A DNA stretch of 64,000 nucleotides from Neorhizobium galegae bv. orientalis str. HAMBI 540 (GTDB taxonomy: Bacteria > Pseudomonadota > Alphaproteobacteria > Rhizobiales > Rhizobiaceae): the NCBI RefSeq assembly GCF_000731315.1, contig NZ_HG938354.1, forward strand, positions 62,001 to 126,000, read 5' to 3'. A program made the translations under genes and the position numbers. Shown in pieces: positions 33,676 through 40,966 of the stretch (position 1 is its first letter; each line of letters starts with the position of its first letter). The notes beneath the pieces were generated by a model. It was not told where the DNA came from. It worked only from the letters and a program-made list of their open reading frames with translations, and did no database searches.

Positions 33676-35274
33676 TTACCCGTGGATGAACTTCCAGGGG
33701 CTTACTTCGCTTTCGAGCGACAGCGGCACTTCGATCAGCCACGGCCCGCCACGCGTAATCGCGGTCTCGATTGCCGTGCGGAGATCCTCCGGCGCGCTCA
33801 CCCGGGCGAAATCCACATGGAAGGCGGCGGCGAGCTTGTCGAAATCGGGGTTCTTCAGCTCCGAGCCGATCAGCCGTCCGCCAAATGCTTCGCTCTGGTC
33901 GCGCTTCACGTTGCCGAAGGCGGAATTGTTGAAGACGACGGTGATGACGTCGATGCCGTATTGGGCGGCGGTCGCCAGCTCCTGGGCGGCGAACATGAAG
34001 CCGCCATCGCCTGATATCGATACGACCGGCACGTCCGACCGGGCGACCTTGACGCCAAGCGCGGTCGGAAAGCCGAAACCGAGTGTGCCCTGGAAGCCGG
34101 TCGAGATGAAGGTGCGTGGTTCGTAGACCGGATAGCAGTACCAGGAGGCGAAACCGGACTGGCAGACCTCTTCGACGAGGATGCCGTCATCCGGAAGGGC
34201 TGCGCGGATCGCTTGCAGATATTCGTAATGCGGCGAAATTTCCTGGATGGCTTGCGCCGTCTCCGCGCGCGCCTTTCGGATCGATTCCTGCCAATCGCTG
34301 GAAAGGGTCCGCGGCTTGATCTCGCCAAGCAGCGCTGTGAGGGAGGTCTTCGCCCGGCCGAGTACGCCGAGGGCCTCCGGTGTGCGGGTCAACTCCTCCG
34401 CGTCGATTTCCAGCCGCACCACCGGCACATCGGCTCTCGGCTTCCAGCGCCAGCTCGGCACCTCGAGCCGGGTGCCGATGCCGATGACGCAATCGACCGC
34501 CGGCCAGAGCTTTCGCGCTTCGGCAATGGTGAGGCCGAGTTCGTGGCGGTTGGAAACCACGCCGCGCCCGGAGCGAAAGCCGACCACCGGCGCATGCAGC
34601 ATTTCCGCAAGCCGCAGCACCTCGTCGCGGGCCTCGAATGCGCCGGGGCCGACGAAGATCATCGGCCGTTCCGCCCTGCCGACCACAGCCGCCGCCTCAT
34701 CGATCGCCACGTCGGCTATCGGATCCGGATGGTTTTCGAGCGGCCGGGCGATCTCGAATTCGCCCTCCGCCACGAACTGTTCCCAGGGCATTTCGACCGT
34801 CGCCGGGCCCGGTTTGAGCGAGCGCATCTCGCGAAACGCGTGGGCGATAGCAGCGGAAACATCCCCTGCCTTGTCGGCGCGTTCGGCGGACTTGGCGATG
34901 CCGGCTAGCACGGCGCGCTGGTCGCGCATCTCGTGCAGATGGCCGCGACCCTTGCCGAGAAACGCGGTCGGAACCTGCCCGGTCAGACACAGAACCGGCT
35001 CGTTGCAGCCCCAGGCAGTCAGAAGCGCAGCGCCCGTGTTGAGCACGCCCGGGCCTGGTACGACGGAATAGACACCGGGATTGCCCGAGGCTCGGGCATA
35101 GCCGAACGCCATGTAGGCGCATGTCTGCTCGTGCCGCGGCGTGATCACCCGCATGCCGTCGCGCTGGAAGGCGTCGAACAGGCCGTAGAGCTGGGCGCCC
35201 GGTATGCCGAAGACGGTATCCACATTGTGAGCGCGCAATGAAGCGACGATGGAATCGCCCCCGGTAGTGGTCAT
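33676..35274 (-). CDS. ThDP-dependent enzyme, acetolactate-synthase-like
   Basis: A 532-residue thiamine-diphosphate enzyme with the usual three domains: N-terminal PYR domain with the catalytic Glu in TPRHEQTCAYMAFGYAR near residue 48, a central domain, and the C-terminal PP domain with the GDG-N motif GDGGFMFAAQELATAAQ through VVFNNSAFGNVKRDQ near residue 435. It resembles acetolactate synthase, benzoylformate decarboxylase and glyoxylate carboligase families, and no regulatory subunit is nearby. Operon partners suggest decarboxylation or carboligation of a 2-oxo acid rather than branched-chain amino-acid synthesis. Confidence 0.87.
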   Translation of the reverse strand: MTTTGGDSIVASLRAHNVDTVFGIPGAQLYGLFDAFQRDGMRVITPRHEQTCAYMAFGYARASGNPGVYSVVPGPGVLNTGAALLTAWGCNEPVLCLTGQVPTAFLGKGRGHLHEMRDQRAVLAGIAKSAERADKAGDVSAAIAHAFREMRSLKPGPATVEMPWEQFVAEGEFEIARPLENHPDPIADVAIDEAAAVVGRAERPMIFVGPGAFEARDEVLRLAEMLHAPVVGFRSGRGVVSNRHELGLTIAEARKLWPAVDCVIGIGTRLEVPSWRWKPRADVPVVRLEIDAEELTRTPEALGVLGRAKTSLTALLGEIKPRTLSSDWQESIRKARAETAQAIQEISPHYEYLQAIRAALPDDGILVEEVCQSGFASWYCYPVYEPRTFISTGFQGTLGFGFPTALGVKVARSDVPVVSISGDGGFMFAAQELATAAQYGIDVITVVFNNSAFGNVKRDQSEAFGGRLIGSELKNPDFDKLAAAFHVDFARVSAPEDLRTAIETAITRGGPWLIEVPLSLESEVSPWKFIHG

Positions 35275-35345
35275 GTGAGATCGCCTTTTTGAATGAACGT
35301 TCGGAGCTTTGGCGGAGACGGTGCGTCCTGCCGATTTCCCCGCCC

Positions 35346-36575
35346 CTACAAACTCTTCCTTACCGTCGGGTCCAGATTGAACAACTTTGCCGCATTCAGC
35401 CCCAGGATATTCCGTTTCGCCTGCTCGCTCAGGAACGGCAGGTCGTAAATCTCCTGCGGCAGGTCGAAATCGAAATGCGGCCAGTCGGAAGCAAACAACA
35501 GCTGGCTCTCGGCGTTGATCATCTCCAGCGTCAATTGCAGCGCCTTCATGTTCACCGTTTCCATCGGCTGGGTGGTGTACCAGCAGTTTTCACGCATGTA
35601 GTCACTTGGCAGCTTTTTCAGCTGCGGCGCCTCGGAAGGGCGCATCAGGTACTGGTCGTCGAGCCGCTGCATCAGGAAGGGGATCCAGGCGAGCCCGCTT
35701 TCCACCCAGATGCTCTTCAGCTTCGGGAAACGCTCCGGAATGCCATTCAAGATCCAGTTGGTCATGTGCACCATGTTGCACCAGACGAAACCGAGCGCGT
35801 GCATGCCGAGGAAGCGGTTGATCGTCGCAAGCGACTGGTCCTGCCAGTGATAGGCGGCATGGAAGGCGATCGGCAGGTTGCGCTCCTCGAGCATCGCATA
35901 GATACGCATGTAGTCGTTGTGATGCACCGCCTTGTGGCGGACGGACGGAACGCAGAAGCCGATGACACCCGGCTGGCCGGAAAATTCCTCGATGGTGCGT
36001 TCCGCTTCCTTCGGCACGTTGAACGGCAGGTAGGCGAGCGTCTTCAGCCGGTCGTCCTTGGAGAGCACCTTGTCGATCAGCCAGCGGTTATAGGCGCGGC
36101 CGAGATAGACCTCCATTTCCGGCTGTGGATGCAGGCCGAGCGTCAGCATCGGCGTCGGAAACAGCACCATATAGTCGACGCCGAGCGCGCTCATCGCCCG
36201 CCGCGACAGCGTGATATCGCGATGCACCCCGTCCTCGACCTTTTCGCGGATGCCCGCCTGGTGCGGAATGCGGCCGCCGACATCCTGGTATTTGAGGCCC
36301 ATGTCGCCGTTCAAACCGTAGGAGGCGGTGCCCATCTTCTCGTCGTGGAAGAGCATAGCCTGATGGCGGATGACCGGGTCCTCGATATATTGCACCAGTT
36401 CATGCCAGGAGATCGTCTCGGTGTGGTGGGCGTCCACGTCGCAGATCAGCCAGTCCTCGAAACCACGCTTCTTAGCGGCCCGGTTGGCATGGGCTAGAAT
36501 GTCGCGCGTATCGGTGAAGACGTCGATCTGCTGCACCGGCAATTCGCGGGCGCGATCCTTGTTGGAAATATCCAT
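35346..36575 (-). CDS. ACMSD-like amidohydrolase family protein (possible decarboxylase)
   Basis: A 409-residue amidohydrolase-2 family TIM-barrel protein. N-terminal metal motif DVDAHHTETISW near residue 48, His in PIAFHAAYHWQD near residue 237, Glu/Trp segment KLKSIWVESGLAWIP and the C-terminal Asp in FASDWPHFDFDLP near residue 370. This family includes ACMS decarboxylase, gamma-resorcylate decarboxylase and 5-carboxyvanillate decarboxylase, so a non-oxidative decarboxylase or hydrolase acting on an aromatic acid is likely. Start ATG with GAGGAG upstream. It follows the 117-aa unknown gene and the Rieske ferredoxin. Confidence 0.85.
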   Translation of the reverse strand: MDISNKDRARELPVQQIDVFTDTRDILAHANRAAKKRGFEDWLICDVDAHHTETISWHELVQYIEDPVIRHQAMLFHDEKMGTASYGLNGDMGLKYQDVGGRIPHQAGIREKVEDGVHRDITLSRRAMSALGVDYMVLFPTPMLTLGLHPQPEMEVYLGRAYNRWLIDKVLSKDDRLKTLAYLPFNVPKEAERTIEEFSGQPGVIGFCVPSVRHKAVHHNDYMRIYAMLEERNLPIAFHAAYHWQDQSLATINRFLGMHALGFVWCNMVHMTNWILNGIPERFPKLKSIWVESGLAWIPFLMQRLDDQYLMRPSEAPQLKKLPSDYMRENCWYTTQPMETVNMKALQLTLEMINAESQLLFASDWPHFDFDLPQEIYDLPFLSEQAKRNILGLNAAKLFNLDPTVRKSL

Positions 36576-36612
36576 GTTCGCTCTCCTCAGGCGAAAGAGT
36601 GGATTTTATGCC

Positions 36613-36966
36613 TCAAAGTTCATCCGGCCGGCGCCGGTACCAGAGCGCCAGTTCCATCGGCCCGAGATGCAGGGCGCGCAGGATTTCCGACACGGCAGAC
36701 AACGCTTCGGTGGCGGTCACCGTCTCGTCGCGGGTGCCGGTCAGCGGCCGGAACGTGCGTTCCTCGCCGTCGCTCTTGGCGACGTAAAGCCGGATCGCCG
36801 CAGTCATCATCCGCGCCACCGCCTCGTCGGAGACGCGCGATGCTTCGCCGTTTTCCAGCAGTTCGGCCGTCGCCTTCTCGATCTCGGCGGTGGCGTCCTC
36901 GATCCAGCCATAGGGATCGTTGCGCCCAAGGGGATTGCTGCGAAAAGTGGGTTCAGAGGACGACAT
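36613..36966 (-). CDS. Uncharacterised 117-aa protein between Rieske ferredoxin and amidohydrolase
   Basis: I do not recognise the family. About 117 residues, soluble and predicted helical: MSSSEPTFRSNPLGRNDPYG, then IEDATAEIEKATAELLENGE and a C-terminus LRALHLGPMELALWYRRRPDEL. It has no cysteines or metal motif. The frame continues upstream to 37218 but only the part from ATG 36966 behaves like protein; the rest is a shadow of the Rieske gene, with which it overlaps by 14 bp. Such overlap suggests translational coupling and perhaps a complex with the Rieske protein or the amidohydrolase. Confidence 0.7.
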   Translation of the reverse strand: MSSSEPTFRSNPLGRNDPYGWIEDATAEIEKATAELLENGEASRVSDEAVARMMTAAIRLYVAKSDGEERTFRPLTGTRDETVTATEALSAVSEILRALHLGPMELALWYRRRPDEL

Positions 36967-37318
36967 AGATCTGCCCCTCCCGGATCGCCAGTTCGGCGCG
37001 GTGCAGGCGGTATTTGGCCGGCCCGGCATTGCGGCCGGTTTCCAGGTTGAATTCCCAGCCGTGCCACGGACAGGCGACGTGCATGTTCTCTTCATTGTAT
37101 TGAAGCGTCCGCACCTCCTGCCTTTCATCGACGGGCTCGATGACTTGAGGATAGATGCGGCCCTGACAGATCGGCCCCTGCCGATGCGGGCACATGTTGT
37201 GCCAGGCGTGCAGCGCACCCTTCACACGAAAAATGCCGATCTCCCGCTCCCCGCAGGCGACGACCTTGCGGCCGCCATCGGCGATCTCATCCTCCGAACA
37301 AACCAGATATTCCGCCAA
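36953..37318 (-). CDS. Rieske [2Fe-2S] ferredoxin
   Basis: A 121-residue stand-alone Rieske protein. The cluster ligands are intact: CPHRQGPICQG (Cys-X-His) near residue 43 and CPWHGWEFNLETG (Cys-X2-His) near residue 82. No membrane anchor, so it is a soluble ferredoxin, as used by aromatic ring-hydroxylating oxygenases or O-demethylases. No terminal oxygenase alpha subunit and no reductase are encoded nearby, so its electron partner is not evident. It is the first gene of the operon divergent from the IclR regulator. Confidence 0.9.
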   Translation of the reverse strand: MAEYLVCSEDEIADGGRKVVACGEREIGIFRVKGALHAWHNMCPHRQGPICQGRIYPQVIEPVDERQEVRTLQYNEENMHVACPWHGWEFNLETGRNAGPAKYRLHRAELAIREGQIYVVL

Positions 37319-37341
37319 GGTCTCCTCCCTATCCTTCGCGC

Positions 37342-37362
37342 GATTTCAAGATTCTTGAAATC
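37342..37362. promoter_or_regulatory. IclR-type operator palindrome
   Basis: GATTTCAAG-N3-CTTGAAATC, perfect 9-bp arms, lies midway in the 93-bp gap between the Rieske and iclR starts. TTGAAATC-N12-TATTGTATAAAG continues into a likely TATAAA-like -10 for iclR. Probable binding site of the adjacent IclR protein, controlling both directions. Confidence 0.72.
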
Positions 37363-37411
37363 ATTCAGTTATATTGTATAAAGATGAACGAGGACGTCAA
37401 GCGGAGAGGTC

Positions 37412-38221
37412 ATGGACGCGTCGGTAAACCAGAAAGCGGCAGGCAAGGACCGGGAGATCAAGGGCGCCGCCGGCATCCAGTCGCTTGAAAAGGGGCTGAA
37501 GGTGCTGACGGCGATTCGGCATGCTGGCCGTGCCATGCGGCTGAACGACATCGCCGCTGCTGCCGGCATGACGCCCAGCATGGCGCATGGTTATCTGGTC
37601 AGCCTGGTGCGCACCGGCTTCGTCACGCAGGACCGGCTGTCCGGCCTTTACGATCTCGGCGATGCCGCGCTGCAGCTCGGGCTTGCCTCGCTTTCCCGCA
37701 CCGATTTCCTCAGCCTCGCCCGCGCGGCGATTTCGCAGCTTGCCGCCAAGCTCGGCGAGACGGTGACGCTGGCGGTCTGGAACGGCGATGCGCCTGTCGT
37801 GGTCGACAAGATCGAGGGCCGCTCCGACAGCGTCTACGAGATCAAGGTCGGTTCGCTGGTCCGCCTGTGGCCGACGGCGACCGGTCGGGTCTTCATGGCC
37901 AACCTGCCGGACGCCGAATGGGAACACCACTTGCGCGCCATGATGCACCAGGGCGGCGAAGCGGAGGGCTCGATCGCCCGTTTCATAACCGATCTCGCAA
38001 CGGTGCGCAGCCAAGGTTATGCCGCGACGCTGCCGTCCACGGTTCCGGATTTTTCGGCGGTCGCCGCCCCCGTCTTCGATCACCGCTCGCATCTGAAAGC
38101 GGTCGTCACCGTGCTCGGTCGGCAGGATGGCTTCGATATCGCGCCTTCCGCCCCGCCGCTGACCGCAACGTTGCGTGCCGCCAGGTCCCTGTCGCTGCGG
38201 CTCGGCGCCTCAGTAAGTTGA
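37412..38221 (+). CDS. IclR-family transcriptional regulator
   Basis: A 269-residue IclR protein: N-terminal winged helix (GIQSLEKGLKVLTAIRHAGRAMRLNDIAAAAGMTPSMAHGYLVSLVRTGFV) and C-terminal effector domain from about residue 90 (ETVTLAVWNGDAPVVVDKIEGRSDSVYEIKVGS). ATG 37412 follows GGAGAGGTC. It is divergent from the Rieske-to-aldolase operon over the palindrome at 37342-37362 and probably represses or activates that operon, perhaps also the tct operon. The inducer is unknown, presumably the island's substrate or an intermediate. Confidence 0.88.
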   Translation: MDASVNQKAAGKDREIKGAAGIQSLEKGLKVLTAIRHAGRAMRLNDIAAAAGMTPSMAHGYLVSLVRTGFVTQDRLSGLYDLGDAALQLGLASLSRTDFLSLARAAISQLAAKLGETVTLAVWNGDAPVVVDKIEGRSDSVYEIKVGSLVRLWPTATGRVFMANLPDAEWEHHLRAMMHQGGEAEGSIARFITDLATVRSQGYAATLPSTVPDFSAVAAPVFDHRSHLKAVVTVLGRQDGFDIAPSAPPLTATLRAARSLSLRLGASVS

Positions 38222-38306
38222 GGGTTTTGTGCAACGCGACTTGTGCCGCTGCACTTTCTCCGCTACCCCGCTCATATAACCGTTTAAAGAAGGTCACCGC
38301 ATCGTG

Positions 38307-38798
38307 ATGGCTGAAGACGTCAGGCCCGAAGAAGCAAGCACCGGCGATTGGGTGATGCAGCAGCCCCGGGCAATCTACTTCCTGAACCAGGCAAATCATG
38401 CCGTCCGCAGCCGGCTGGAAGTGGCGTTGTCGGCGCTGCAGATGACCGGCATTCAATATACGGTGCTGAGCGTCATCGGCAGCCGCGAGGGTCTCTCCTC
38501 GGCCGAACTCTCGCGCCGTTTCTTCGTGACGCCGCAGACGATGAACGAGCTGATCGGCGGCCTGCAGCGCCGCAATCTCATCACCCGCAAGGAAGACCCG
38601 GCCAACCGCCGCATCCTGCGCATGAGCCTGACGACCGAGGGCAAGCGGATGATCAAGGCCTGCGACGCGGCAGCCGATGCCGTCGAGCGGGACGTCTTTT
38701 CCTTCCTGCCGCAGGAAAGCTACCAGCAGCTCCGCGAGCTTTGTCGGCTGGTCGCCCGCAATCTTCGCGAGCGCGACGAGATCGCCAAGGGAGACTGA
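38307..38798 (+). CDS. MarR-family transcriptional regulator
   Basis: About 163 residues with the MarR winged helix: helices around AIYFLNQANHAVRSRLEVALSALQMTGIQYTVLSVIGSREGLSSAELSRRFFVTPQTMNELIGGLQRRNLITRKEDPANRRILRMSLTTEG, including the wing with the Asp/Arg loop. The start is ATG 38307 or GTG 38304. It follows iclR by about 85 bp on the same strand but shows no shared function. It may control a nearby catabolic or efflux gene; no operator was identified. Confidence 0.85.
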   Translation: MAEDVRPEEASTGDWVMQQPRAIYFLNQANHAVRSRLEVALSALQMTGIQYTVLSVIGSREGLSSAELSRRFFVTPQTMNELIGGLQRRNLITRKEDPANRRILRMSLTTEGKRMIKACDAAADAVERDVFSFLPQESYQQLRELCRLVARNLRERDEIAKGD

Positions 38799-38834
38799 CA
38801 AAATGCGCGGCCGGCGATAGATTTTCGCGGGCCG

Positions 38835-38863
38835 TGTCGAACGGGCTTATTCTCGAACGACAT
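38835..38863 (+). promoter_or_regulatory. Possible ECF42-type promoter
   Basis: TGTCGA (38835-38840), 17-nt spacer, CGACAT (38858-38863), about 48 bp before the YciI-like ATG. From memory, ECF42 sigma factors recognise TGTCGA-type -35 elements and control their own DGPF-containing operon; the exact consensus should be verified. Confidence 0.4.
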
Positions 38864-38910
38864 TGGGGTAGCAGTCCGATGACGGGCTGCCGCATCCAGG
38901 GAGAAAAGCC

Positions 38911-39252
38911 ATGAAATACATGCTGATGATCTACCGCGACGAAGCATGGTTCGCTGCCGATGCCAAGAGCGGCGCCCATTCCGCCCCCTATATCGCTTAT
39001 GCCGAAGCGCTGAAGAAATCCGGCGCGCTTGTCGGCGGCGATCGGCTGCAGGTCTCCGAGACCGCAAGCACGGTACGGGTCACAGGCAACAAGACCGAGG
39101 TGCTGGACGGCCCCTATGCCGACACCAAGGAACAGCTGGGCGGCTTTTACATCATCGACGTGCCTGATCTCGATGCCGCGCTCGAATGGGCAGCGAAATG
39201 CCCGGGTGCGATCAACGGCGCGATCGAAGTGCGCCCGATGTGGGTGATGTGA
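38911..39252 (+). CDS. YciI-related DGPF-domain protein
   Basis: A 113-residue YCII-related protein with the DGPF signature as LDGPYADTKEQLGGFYIIDVPDLDAALEWAAKCPGA near residue 68. ATG 38911 has GGGAGAAAAG upstream. Its stop overlaps the start of the sigma-factor gene (GTG at 39249), the canonical arrangement of ECF42 loci. The biochemical role is unclear; these proteins are thought to be enzymes or accessory proteins of the sigma factor regulon. Confidence 0.88.
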   Translation: MKYMLMIYRDEAWFAADAKSGAHSAPYIAYAEALKKSGALVGGDRLQVSETASTVRVTGNKTEVLDGPYADTKEQLGGFYIIDVPDLDAALEWAAKCPGAINGAIEVRPMWVM

Positions 39253-40514
39253 CGCCGATGGTCGGCGGCGGCGAGGTTTTGGACGGAGTTTCCGGCGAGG
39301 CCGAGCGCGTCGCCCGCCAGTCCTACGGCCGGCTCGTTGCCTTCCTCGCCGCCCGCACCCGCGACCTGGCGGGTGCCGAGGACGCACTGTCGGAAGCCTT
39401 CGCTTCGGCGCTTTCCGATTGGCCCAATATGGGTATTCCGAAAAATCCCGAAGCCTGGCTGCTGACGGTCGCCCGCCGAAGGCAGCTCGATGCGATGAGG
39501 CGCGGGGGCACGCGTGCCGCCGCCGCGGATCATTTGAAGCTGCTGTCCGACGAGCTTTCCGATCAGGAGCAGGCGGACATCCCGGACGAGCGGCTGCGGT
39601 TGATGTTCGCCTGCGCCCATCCGGCGATCGACGCCCGGATGCGTGGGCCGCTGATCCTGCAGACCATCCTCGGCTTCGACGCGGCAACGATCGCCAGCGC
39701 TTTCCTTGTTCCACCGGCTACCATGGGGCAGCGACTGGTCCGCGCCAAAACCAAGATCCGCGACGCCGGCATCGCCCTCCGCCTGCCCGGACGCGCCGAC
39801 ATGAGCGAACGGCTGGATGCGGTTCTGGAGGCGATCTATGCGGCCTTCACCGAAGGCTGGATCGATCCGGCTGCCGCCCCGTCCCGCCGCCGCGGTTTGG
39901 CGGAGGAGGCGATCTGGCTCGGCCGGCTGGTGGCCGTGATGCTGCCCGACGAGCCGGAAGCGCTCGGCCTGCTGGCACTGATGCTGCATCTCGAAGCCCG
40001 GCGCGGCGCGCGGCGGACCGAGGCCGGCGATTATGTAGCGCTCGCCGAACAGGACCCGGCCGCCTGGGACAGGACCCTGATCGACGAGGCCGAAGACATC
40101 CTGCTCACCGCCAGTCACCGCGGAAGGATAGGCCGCTATCAATTGGAAGCCGCCGTGCAATCGGCCCATGCGATCCGCCGTTTCGGCCGTCAGCCCGATT
40201 GGGCGATCCTTGAAACCCTCTACGGCCATTTGGGGGCGTTGACCGGCTCGCCGGTGGTTGCCGTCAACCGCGCCGTGGTGATCGCGAGCGGCCGAAGCGT
40301 GGAGGAAGGGCTCGCGGCACTCGATGCGGTCAACGGCGACCAGCGCCTTGCCGGCTACCAGCCCTATTGGGCGGCGCGCGCCGACCTGCTTTCCCGCTGC
40401 GGCCGAAGACAAGAAGCCGATGCCGCCTATGCGCGCGCCATCGGCCTCGAAACGGACCCTGCGATCCGCCGATTCCTGGCAGGTCGCCGGTCGGGACTCG
40501 CAGTTACGTCCTGA
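39249..40514 (+). CDS. ECF42-type sigma factor with C-terminal extension
   Basis: About 421 residues, much longer than ordinary ECF sigma factors. Sigma2 region: ARQSYGRLVAFLAARTRDLAGAEDALSEAFASALSDWP, ending PEAWLLTVARRRQLDAMRR. Sigma4 region: MRGPLILQTILGFDAATIASAFLVPPATMGQRLVRAKTKIRDAG. The C-terminal 230 residues (from GRADMSERLDAVLEAIYAAFTEGW) contain helical repeats as in the ECF42 group, ending in a TPR-like ADLLSRCGRRQEADAAYARAIGL. No anti-sigma gene is present; in this group the extension itself regulates activity. Translationally coupled to the DGPF gene. Confidence 0.85.
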   Translation: MTPMVGGGEVLDGVSGEAERVARQSYGRLVAFLAARTRDLAGAEDALSEAFASALSDWPNMGIPKNPEAWLLTVARRRQLDAMRRGGTRAAAADHLKLLSDELSDQEQADIPDERLRLMFACAHPAIDARMRGPLILQTILGFDAATIASAFLVPPATMGQRLVRAKTKIRDAGIALRLPGRADMSERLDAVLEAIYAAFTEGWIDPAAAPSRRRGLAEEAIWLGRLVAVMLPDEPEALGLLALMLHLEARRGARRTEAGDYVALAEQDPAAWDRTLIDEAEDILLTASHRGRIGRYQLEAAVQSAHAIRRFGRQPDWAILETLYGHLGALTGSPVVAVNRAVVIASGRSVEEGLAALDAVNGDQRLAGYQPYWAARADLLSRCGRRQEADAAYARAIGLETDPAIRRFLAGRRSGLAVTS

Positions 40515-40553
40515 GCTGCGGCCGCAGAGGAACTCCGCCGCCTTGCCTCAAGA

Positions 40554-40955
40554 TCAAAGTGCTCGGCCGACAGCCCGGTCGTTCTCGAGGCGGGCGATGC
40601 AGCCGGCGAGCTTGGCCAGCAGAAGATCGAAATCGATCGGCTTGGTCAGGTAGTCCGCCGCCCCTGCCCGCAGGCCCGTCAGGACATTGTCCTTGTCGGT
40701 CAAGGCCGACAGCAGGATGAAGGGGATGTTGAAAAGCTCGGCGTGGTTCATCTGGATTTCTGCCAGGAGCTGGTGACCGTCCATGACGGGCATCGAAATG
40801 TCGCAGATGACGATGTCCGGCCAATAGGACAGGATGGCTTCCAGCCCCTCCTGCCCGTTGGCGGCCTCCAAAGTTGCAAACCCGGCGTCCGTCAGTTCTT
40901 CAACGATGAGCTGGCGGATATCCGCTTCGTCGTCGATGCATAGTACGGTAATCAT
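40554..40955 (-). CDS. Single-domain response regulator
   Basis: A 133-residue receiver domain with no output domain. Acidic pocket DDEAD near residue 8, phosphoacceptor Asp in IVICDISMPVMDGHQLL near residue 52, Thr/Ser in LLSALTD near residue 83 and Lys in YLTKPIDFDLLLA near residue 106. It follows the histidine-kinase gene by 11 bp and is presumably phosphorylated by it. It must act through protein-protein contacts, for example in a phosphorelay; the target is unknown. Confidence 0.9.
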   Translation of the reverse strand: MITVLCIDDEADIRQLIVEELTDAGFATLEAANGQEGLEAILSYWPDIVICDISMPVMDGHQLLAEIQMNHAELFNIPFILLSALTDKDNVLTGLRAGAADYLTKPIDFDLLLAKLAGCIARLENDRAVGRAL

Positions 40956-40966
40956 CCTGCTATTCC

